Positions 59,033 to 64,000 of a DNA stretch of 64,000 nt are shown piece by piece. The DNA comes from DASSUW01 sp963803335 (GTDB taxonomy: Bacteria > Actinomycetota > Thermoleophilia > Solirubrobacterales > Solirubrobacteraceae). The position numbers and the translations under genes are program-made. Where the stretch lies: NCBI GenBank assembly GCA_963803335.1, contig CAWDME010000022.1, positions 1 through 64,000 of the forward strand, in the 5' to 3' direction. A model generated the notes under the pieces. The model made no database searches, was not told the DNA's origin, and worked only from the letters and a program-made list of their open reading frames with translations. Numbering within the stretch: position 1 is the first letter of the stretch; every line of letters begins with the position of its first letter.

Positions 59033-61030
59033 ATGCTGCGACCGATCGCGTGGATCATCGCCGCCGTTGCGTTGGCGACGGCGATCGCCACGGTGGTCGT
59101 GAACCTGGTCGCGGACGGGCGCGGTGCGCACAACTCGCTCAACACAGCGTCGGCGGTCCTGTTCGTGATCTCGGTCGCCGTGCCCGCAGCGGTCGGGCTC
59201 TTCGTCGCGCTGCGGCAGCCGGGCAACCGGATCGCGTGGATCCTGCTCGTCGGCCCGCTGGCGGTCGCCGTGGTGCTGGGCGCGGACGCCGTCGCGAACC
59301 TCGCGCTGCACGGCGACCGGGATTCGGCGACCGGTCGCTGGGCACTGCTCGTGGCCCAGCAATGGCCGGTCCTCTTCCTGTGGCCGCTCGCGATCGCATA
59401 CGTGTACCCCGACGGGCGCTTGCCGTCGCCGCGCTGGCGACCGGTCGCCTGGCTCGTGTGCTTCGCCTGCGCCGGCCTCGTGACCATGCTCGTGTTCGTC
59501 CCCGAGGTCGAGACCTCCTATGGCGACACGCTCGCGAGCCCGATGCCGTTCACCTTGTCGAAGCGCCTCGAGCCCGTCTTCTGGGTCTTCTGGGCCGGCC
59601 TGCTGCTGTCGCTGATCGGCGGTGCGGTGGCGCTCTACGCGCGGTACCGCGCGGGCGACCACCAGCGCCGGCGGCAGGTGCTGTGGCTCGCGTACGGCGC
59701 CGTCCTCGTGCCGCTCTGGCTGGGCGGCGGCTCGCTGATCGCGGTGATCTTCGGCTCGTTCGACCCCGTCGACTTCTTCGGCCTGATGGTGCTGCAGGTC
59801 TGGCCCGCGGTCGCCGTCGCGGTCGCGGTCACGCGACACGGGCTCTACTCGATCGACCGCGTGCTCAACCGCACGCTCGTCTACGCGGTCCTGACGGCGC
59901 TGATCGTGGGCACGTACGCGCTCGTCGCGCTGCTCGCCGGCCTCGTCGTCGGCGGCTCGGCGCTCACGGCCGCAATCGCGACGCTGGCCGCCGCGCTCGC
60001 GTTCCGGCCGCTGCACGACCGCATCCAGCGCCTCGTCGACCGTCGCTTCGCGCGCGCACGCTTCGATGCCGTGCAGCTCCTGCGCGACTTCCTCGACGAG
60101 GTCCGCGACGGCCACGCCGAGCCCGAGGACGTGGGGGCGGCCGTGGCGCTCGCGCTCCAGGACCCGACGGCCGAGGTCATCTTCCGGCTGCCCGAGACGG
60201 GCGCCTACGCGAACCAGCTCGGGCATGTGCTCGACGCGCTGCCGGCCGACGGGCGCTCGCGCGCCGTGATCGGGCGCGACGATCGCGAGCTCGGCGTGCT
60301 CCTGCATGCGCCCGCACTCGCCGAGCGGCCCGACCTGGTGCGCGCGGTGATCGACGCGGCCGCCGTGCCGGTCGAGCTCGCGCGGCTGCGGGTGGAGCTG
60401 CGGCTGCAGCTCGCCGAGGTCGAGTCCTCGCGCGCCCGGATCGCGCAGGCCGGCTACGCCGAGCGGCGCCGGATCGAGCGCGATCTGCACGACGGCGCGC
60501 AGCAGCGCCTCGTCACGCTCGGCATCGTGCTCCGCCGCATCCAGCGCTCGCTGCCGCGCGACGCGATCGCCATCGACCCCGCGCTCGACGCGGCCGTGGA
60601 CGAGGTCACGGCCGCGATCGCCGACCTGCGCACGATCGCGGCCGGCGTGCGGCCGCCGCGGCTCGACGAAGGGCTCGGCGCCGCGCTCGCCGACCTCGCG
60701 CGCGCGTCCGCCGTGCCGGTGGAGGTGTCGGCGACCGAGGATCGCGCGCCGCCGGAGGTCGAGGCCGCGGCCTACTTCGTCGCCTGCGAGGCGCTCACCA
60801 ACGCGATCAAGCACGCCTCGCCGACGCGCATCGTCGTCGAGACCGCGCGCGAGGCCGGCGTGCTGCGCCTCGTCGTAGCCGACGACGGGGTCGGCGGTGC
60901 GGTGACGCGTGACGGGACCGGCCTGCCCGGCATGGCCGACCGGGTTGCCGCGCACGGCGGCACGCTTGCGATCGACAGCCCGCCGGGAGTGGGAACCCGG
61001 ATCGCGGTACAGCTGCCATGCGCGTCGTGA
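59033..61030 (+). CDS. NarL-type membrane sensor histidine kinase
   Basis: A 665-residue protein. About nine membrane helices in the first 300 residues (MASE1-like sensor without a large external loop). A GAF-like region (about 345-460) is followed by HisKA_3: ERRRIERDLHDGAQQRLVTL with phospho-acceptor His486. HATPase_c: FVACEALTNAIKHASPTRIV (N box), VVADDGVGGAVTRDGTGLPG (G1) and GMADRVAAHGGTLAIDSPPG. Known role: senses a membrane or cell-wall cue and phosphorylates the response regulator. The end overlaps the regulator gene by 13 bp. Confidence 0.93.
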   Translation: MLRPIAWIIAAVALATAIATVVVNLVADGRGAHNSLNTASAVLFVISVAVPAAVGLFVALRQPGNRIAWILLVGPLAVAVVLGADAVANLALHGDRDSATGRWALLVAQQWPVLFLWPLAIAYVYPDGRLPSPRWRPVAWLVCFACAGLVTMLVFVPEVETSYGDTLASPMPFTLSKRLEPVFWVFWAGLLLSLIGGAVALYARYRAGDHQRRRQVLWLAYGAVLVPLWLGGGSLIAVIFGSFDPVDFFGLMVLQVWPAVAVAVAVTRHGLYSIDRVLNRTLVYAVLTALIVGTYALVALLAGLVVGGSALTAAIATLAAALAFRPLHDRIQRLVDRRFARARFDAVQLLRDFLDEVRDGHAEPEDVGAAVALALQDPTAEVIFRLPETGAYANQLGHVLDALPADGRSRAVIGRDDRELGVLLHAPALAERPDLVRAVIDAAAVPVELARLRVELRLQLAEVESSRARIAQAGYAERRRIERDLHDGAQQRLVTLGIVLRRIQRSLPRDAIAIDPALDAAVDEVTAAIADLRTIAAGVRPPRLDEGLGAALADLARASAVPVEVSATEDRAPPEVEAAAYFVACEALTNAIKHASPTRIVVETAREAGVLRLVVADDGVGGAVTRDGTGLPGMADRVAAHGGTLAIDSPPGVGTRIAVQLPCAS

Positions 61031-61668
61031 TCGCCGAGGACACCGTGCTCCTGCGCGAGGGGCTTGCCGGGCTGCTCGAGGACGCCGGCCACGAGGTCGT
61101 CGGCCGTGCCGGCGACGCCGATGCGCTGCTGGCGCTGGTGAGCGAGCACGAGCCCGAGCTCGCGGTGGTCGACGTGCGGATGCCGCCCGACTACGACGAC
61201 GAGGGCACGCGCGCGGCGGCCGAGATCCGGCGCACGCATCCGGCTACCGGCGTGCTCGTGCTCTCGCAGCACATCGAGACCCGGCACATCGTCGAGCTCG
61301 TCACCGACGGTGGCGGCTTCGGCTACCTGCTCAAGGACCGCGTGCTCGACGTCGACGACTTCCTCGACGCCGCGCGCCGCGTCGCCGACGGCGGCTCGGC
61401 GCTCGACCCGCAGGTCGTTGCCACGCTGATCGGCGCTCCCGGCCCCGTGCGGGCCCTCGGCGAGCTGTCGCCGCGCGAGCGCGAGGTGCTGGCGCTGATG
61501 GCCGAGGGGCGCACCAACGCCGGCATCGCGCGACGCCTGTGGCTGACCGAGAAGACGGTCGAGACGCACGTGCGCACGATCCTCATGAAGCTCGGGCTGC
61601 AGGTCAGCAACGACGACCACCGGCGCGTGCTCGCGGTGCTCGCCTACCTCCGCGCCATTAAGAGCTAG
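61018..61668 (+). CDS. NarL/FixJ (LuxR) family response regulator
   Basis: A 216-residue protein. Receiver domain: VVIAEDTVLLREGLAGLLED (acidic triad start), ELAVVDVRMPPDYDDE with phospho-Asp52, VLVLSQHIETRHIVELV and GFGYLLKDRVLDVDDFLDAA (the Lys of LLK). DNA-binding domain: LSPREREVLALMAEGRTNAG, IARRLWLTEKTVETHVRTIL. Pairs with the kinase just upstream. Family members bind short inverted repeats, e.g. the repeated motif noted beside it. Confidence 0.94.
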   Translation: MRVVIAEDTVLLREGLAGLLEDAGHEVVGRAGDADALLALVSEHEPELAVVDVRMPPDYDDEGTRAAAEIRRTHPATGVLVLSQHIETRHIVELVTDGGGFGYLLKDRVLDVDDFLDAARRVADGGSALDPQVVATLIGAPGPVRALGELSPREREVLALMAEGRTNAGIARRLWLTEKTVETHVRTILMKLGLQVSNDDHRRVLAVLAYLRAIKS

Positions 61669-61704
61669 CCCTGAGAAACCGGCCGCCGAAGTCCAGGGCT
61701 GGCA
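61664..61704 (+). promoter_or_regulatory. Inverted copies of the CAGGGCTRGCA motif upstream of the beta-barrel gene
   Basis: GCTAGCCCTGA (61664-61674, overlapping the regulator's stop) and CCAGGGCTGGCA (61693-61704) form an imperfect inverted repeat with 9 of 10 core bases matching. The second copy is 39 bp before ATG 61744, the same position as the motif before the kinase start. Confidence 0.5.
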
Positions 61705-61743
61705 TCGATGTGCGGCGCCCGGCGCGAACGTAGCGTCGTCGCC

Positions 61744-62232
61744 ATGACCATCACTCGTATCCCACCCATCCGCATCGTCATCATCGCCGCCGTGGCGCTC
61801 GCTTGCGCGGCCGCGCTCTGGCCCGCCACCGGACAGGCCGCCGGCCGGACGAAGACGATCAAGATCTTCTCGCAGCTGCAGTCGATGTCCGTGACGCATC
61901 CGGACGGCACGGTCGTCGATCACCCCCCGTTCCCCGAGATGGCGCCTGGCGACGTGCTCGACGTCTACTCGCTCGACTTCATCGGGACCCACAAGCACCA
62001 CGCCAAGCGCTTCGCCGGCAGCGAGCACCTGCGCTGCGTCTTCGGGACCGGCGAGCCGGACTGCACGTCGACCGTCGCGCTCGGCCGCTCGCTGCTCGTC
62101 TTCCATGGCGACAAGCTCGTCGACGGCGCCGGCCGCTTCTTCGGCGCGACCGGCCGCGTGCTCTCCGTCAAGGAGGTCCCGGGCGGCAACGACGCCGTCG
62201 CGAAGATCAAGCTCGCCAAGCACCACCCCTGA
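61744..62232 (+). CDS. Secreted allene-oxide-cyclase-barrel-like protein
   Basis: A 162-residue protein with a signal peptide (IVIIAAVALACAAALWPATG). The mature part is beta-rich: TKTIKIFSQLQSMSVTHPDG, DVLDVYSLDFIGTHKHHAKR, HLRCVFGTGEPDCTSTVALG, LLVFHGDKLVDGAGRFFGAT and GRVLSVKEVPGGNDAVAKIK, the strand order of small secreted beta-barrels (dirigent/AOC type) seen in Actinobacteria. Two Cys may form a disulphide. Carries the same upstream motif as the two-component operon, so probably its target. Followed by a hairpin. Confidence 0.8.
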   Translation: MTITRIPPIRIVIIAAVALACAAALWPATGQAAGRTKTIKIFSQLQSMSVTHPDGTVVDHPPFPEMAPGDVLDVYSLDFIGTHKHHAKRFAGSEHLRCVFGTGEPDCTSTVALGRSLLVFHGDKLVDGAGRFFGATGRVLSVKEVPGGNDAVAKIKLAKHHP

Positions 62233-62245
62233 TCCCCGGGCCGTG

Positions 62246-62282
62246 GAGCCGGGCGGCGGCCTCCCTTCCGCCGCCCGGGCTC
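62246..62282 (+). terminator. Hairpin terminator after the beta-barrel gene
   Basis: GAGCCGGGCGGCGG pairs with CCGCCGCCCGGGCTC, one bulged base, loop CCTCCCTT. Fourteen bases downstream of the stop codon. Confidence 0.7.
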
Positions 62283-62349
62283 CGTTCCTCGTCAGCCTCC
62301 GTGACTGACCGAGGTCCGCCTGGGTTCATCGCTGGGGAACGGTGAAAAC

Positions 62350-62413
62350 GGCGGGCAGGACGTGCGCGCACCACCTCTCTCTCGGCGCAACGCAAAGAGA
62401 GCACCTGCCCGCC
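62350..62413. ncRNA. Compact hairpin-in-hairpin structure, possible RNA
   Basis: GGCGGGCAGG (62350-62359) pairs perfectly with CCTGCCCGCC (62404-62413). Inside, CTCTCTC (62375-62383) and GAGAG (62397-62401) can form a second stem. It lies in 180 bp without genes between two terminator-like elements. Could be a small RNA or part of a terminator; no riboswitch class matches. Confidence 0.3.
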
Positions 62414-62464
62414 TTCCGGAGGGTGCCCCGGCGACCTTGGAGATTTCTTGGCGCTTTCTTGGTT

Positions 62465-62632
62465 AGATGACTGATCCCGCGACCCACGCACCCGCCTGGG
62501 CGCGTCCCGCGGCGCAGGATCGGCACCCACTGAATCGGCCCGTGGCTCCGCCACTGTGCCGATCGCGCGAGCACCGCCCTGCATCCACGGTCCGCGGCCA
62601 TGCGGGCACGCGGGCCGCGGGATCAGTCATCT
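62465..62632. repeat. 168-bp element with 17-bp perfect terminal inverted repeats
   Basis: AGATGACTGATCCCGCG (62465-62481) and its exact inverse (62616-62632). The similarity continues inward with a few mismatches for about 40 bp each side, so ATG-ACT-GAT-CCC begins almost identical short ORFs on both strands. A further inner pair GATCGGCAC/GTGCCGATC is present. The right end abuts the TAG of the minus-strand gene at 62633. Looks like a palindromic small mobile element or a long hairpin; no target-site duplication is apparent. Confidence 0.6.
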
Positions 62633-62911
62633 CTAGTCGCCGTATCGCGCCCGCCGGCCGCCGGCCCACGAGCTGAGGTCGAACACGAACGCGAGGACCA
62701 CGAAGAACCACTCGAACCCAGTGACCTGGTGGCCGGTGCCCCAGTCCCAGAAGGCGGCGTAGGAGAGGGTCGTCCAGGGGAGCAGGAAGAAGCCGAGGAA
62801 CGGGACGATCCAGCTGTCGAACGCGCGGCCCAGGACGTCGCTGAAGATCCACAGCAGGAACAACGCGAGCCGCGGCGAGATCAGTGCGATGAGGGCGACG
62901 AAGCAGCCCAC
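62633..62911 (-). CDS. Small membrane protein, function unknown
   Basis: A 92-residue protein with three hydrophobic helices (GCFVALIALISPRLALFLLW, VPFLGFFLLPWTTLSYAAFW and GFEWFFVVLAFVFDLSSWAG) and a short basic tail. Resembles YggT/YwzB-type or 'hypothetical membrane' proteins of Actinobacteria without a known function. Nine bp after the coiled-coil gene upstream, so co-transcribed. Followed directly by the inverted-repeat element. Confidence 0.75.
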   Translation of the reverse strand: MGCFVALIALISPRLALFLLWIFSDVLGRAFDSWIVPFLGFFLLPWTTLSYAAFWDWGTGHQVTGFEWFFVVLAFVFDLSSWAGGRRARYGD

Positions 62912-62920
62912 GTGCGGAGT

Positions 62921-63577
62921 CTACTTCGAGTCCAGTGCCGCTTTGCAATCGTCCGTGATGCCCGCGAGCTTGTCGCGCACGGCCGCCTCCTGATCCTGCG
63001 GGTTGTCGCCCTCGAACAGTCCGCCGAGAGCTGAGACGTAGGCCTTCGCGCAGTCGGCGGCCACCGCCGCCTTGGACTTCGTGGCCTCCGCCTCGGCCTT
63101 GGCCTGGTCCGCCTCGGCCTTCGCCTTGTCGGTCTCGTTGTCGGCCTCCTTGGCCTTCTGCTCGGCGGCTGCCGCGTCCTTCGCGGCGTTCTCCGCCTGC
63201 TTGTTGGCCGCGTCCAGATCCTCCTGGGTGGCAGCGAGGTCTTCCTGCGTGGCGCCGAGCTCGTTCGCCAGGTCGTCGTACACGGCCTTCATCCCCGCCA
63301 GCGTCCCTACGGCGAGCACAGCGTGGCCCCCGCTGCCGTCGTCTGCGGGCTGTGGCGCCGTGTCGAGCTTCTGCTTGGTGCTGGTGAGCTCCTCCTGCGT
63401 GCTGTCGAGCTCGTGCTGCGTCGTGGAGAGCTCCTTCTGCGCGCTGTCGCGGTCGGCCTTCACCGTGAGCCCCCAGATCAGCAGGCCGATCGCGACGAGC
63501 GCCAGCGCGAGGCTCACCCACAGCCACGCGCTACGGCGCTTCTCCGGCGTGACCTCGCCGGCGTCGGGAGTCGCCAT
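62921..63577 (-). CDS. Membrane-anchored coiled-coil protein
   Basis: A 218-residue protein from ATG 63577 (the frame stays open to 63622). One membrane helix (WLWVSLALALVAIGLLIWGL, about residues 18-38) then a long coiled coil with repeated units: KELSTTQHELDSTQEELTST and GATQEDLAATQEDLDAAN, and an Ala/Lys/Glu stretch KAEADQAKAEAEATKSKAAV. C-terminal small domain with two Cys (AADCAKAYVSALGGLFEGDN ... TDDCKAALDSK). Function unknown; topology suggests an extracellular rod or cell-wall spacer. Confidence 0.78.
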   Translation of the reverse strand: MATPDAGEVTPEKRRSAWLWVSLALALVAIGLLIWGLTVKADRDSAQKELSTTQHELDSTQEELTSTKQKLDTAPQPADDGSGGHAVLAVGTLAGMKAVYDDLANELGATQEDLAATQEDLDAANKQAENAAKDAAAAEQKAKEADNETDKAKAEADQAKAEAEATKSKAAVAADCAKAYVSALGGLFEGDNPQDQEAAVRDKLAGITDDCKAALDSK

Positions 63578-63650
63578 TCGCGCATGCTCTTCGCCGTCGA
63601 GCGGTACCGCAATCGTGGGCACGCGCTGGCCGATGTGGTGTGCGCACGTC

Positions 63651-64000
63651 TCAGCGCGGGGCCGCGACGATCGCGTCGCGCAGCCGCTGCAGCGCGGCCT
63701 CGCGGGCGCCGGCCAGCGCCGGCTCGTGGTCCACGGTGGCGGCCTCGACCGGGACGTGGCGCGGCGCGCGCGCGAACTCGTCCGCGATCGCCTCGAGCAC
63801 GGCCGGATGGCGACCCCACGGGCCGCCGACGAGCACCACCTCGGGGTCGGCCAGCGCCACCGCCGCCGAGAGCAGGCCGCAGACCGCCCGCGCCAGCACC
63901 TCCGTCGTGCCGGCGTCGGCGGCGCGCAGCAGCGCGGGCACGTCGATCGCCGTTGAGCCGGGACGGCGCAGGCCGAGCGCGTGGAAGACGTCGGTGAGCC
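63651..64000 (-). CDS. ROK family protein, C-terminal part (cut by window end)
   Basis: The frame is open from the right edge to TGA 63651. It contains DPEVVLVGGPWGRHPAVLEA, the C-terminal ROK strand-loop-helix (VLGG-x-G), plus ALLRAADAGTTEVLARAVCG upstream of it and a LAGAREAALQRLRDA helix at the end. Only about 115 residues are visible, enough for a ROK assignment but not to tell sugar kinase from regulator. Confidence 0.65.
   Translation of the reverse strand, partial: LTDVFHALGLRRPGSTAIDVPALLRAADAGTTEVLARAVCGLLSAAVALADPEVVLVGGPWGRHPAVLEAIADEFARAPRHVPVEAATVDHEPALAGAREAALQRLRDAIVAAPR

Noticed and set aside
58958..60955. 665-codon minus-strand ORF opposite the histidine kinase
   Set aside because: No recognisable domain; the kinase carries the H, N and G boxes.
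62350..62413. Glycine riboswitch or other known riboswitch class
   Set aside because: CTCTC/GAGAG stem alone is not diagnostic; the conserved glycine-aptamer core is missing and no glycine gene is adjacent.
1..64000. CRISPR arrays, tRNA, rRNA, prophage or transposase genes
   Set aside because: No regular repeat-spacer pattern, clover-leaf sequences, rRNA-like stretches or transposase motifs were seen by eye.

Overview
The window is about 70% GC and almost wall-to-wall coding, with GTG and TTG starts and many four-base ATGA/GTGA stop/start overlaps. Gene content (actinobacterial-type ABC-2 exporter, Eis-like acetyltransferase, ROK regulators, GH97 and GH3 enzymes, NarL-type two-component pair, secreted LamG protein with an Arg/Lys-rich tail) points to an actinobacterium. 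My guess is the Thermoleophilia/Solirubrobacterales, but this is inference from style, not a search.

Region 1 (1-33,190) is a surface-glycan biosynthesis and export island. It holds about nine glycosyltransferases of the GT4-like and GT2 types, eight SAM methyltransferases, four NAD-dependent sugar epimerases/dehydratases or aminotransferases (including a DegT-type enzyme cut by the left edge), two AsnB-type amidotransferases, an ATP-grasp ligase, a metallophosphoesterase, a polysaccharide-deacetylase-like protein, a DUF2304/dolichyl-phosphate-type GT pair, a DUF2142 membrane protein, a Wzx-like flippase and a Wzm/Wzt-type ABC exporter. Most genes lie on the minus strand in translationally coupled runs (5.8-10.4, 11.3-22.5 and 25.0-28.6 kb). 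Read together they would build a methylated, amidated, probably branched sugar polymer and carry it across the membrane.

Sequence quality is uneven in region 1. The second AsnB gene (17.2-19.1 kb) and nearly everything between 27.5 and 33.2 kb carry many single-base frame changes inside well-conserved proteins, and 31.85-32.16 kb has a base composition unlike the rest of the window. The pattern looks like uncorrected sequencing or assembly error more than gene decay, so these genes are annotated as whole genes with broken frames.

Region 2 (33.3-45.5 kb) is housekeeping: a 14-TM MFS exporter, heme A synthase (ctaA), a small membrane protein, an acyl-CoA desaturase, two secreted proteins (beta-propeller and LamG), a D-2-hydroxyacid dehydrogenase divergent from a PadR regulator, an endonuclease/exonuclease/phosphatase-fold membrane protein divergent from PEP carboxylase (ppc), and a methylguanine methyltransferase.

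Region 3 (45.7-58.9 kb) is catabolic: a secreted GH3 beta-glucosidase with two ROK regulators upstream; an apparent aromatic meta-cleavage-like operon (CatE-like extradiol dioxygenase, HIBADH-family dehydrogenase, cupin, MhpD-like hydratase, and an aldehyde dehydrogenase with an in-frame internal deletion); an Eis-like acetyltransferase; a cupin; a TPR protein; and a secreted GH97 glycosidase.

Region 4 (58.9-64 kb) holds a NarL-type histidine kinase/response regulator pair and a secreted beta-barrel protein sharing an upstream motif (CAGGGCTRGCA) at nearly the same distance from their start codons. It ends with a 168-bp inverted-repeat element, two small membrane/coiled-coil genes and a ROK-family gene cut by the right edge.
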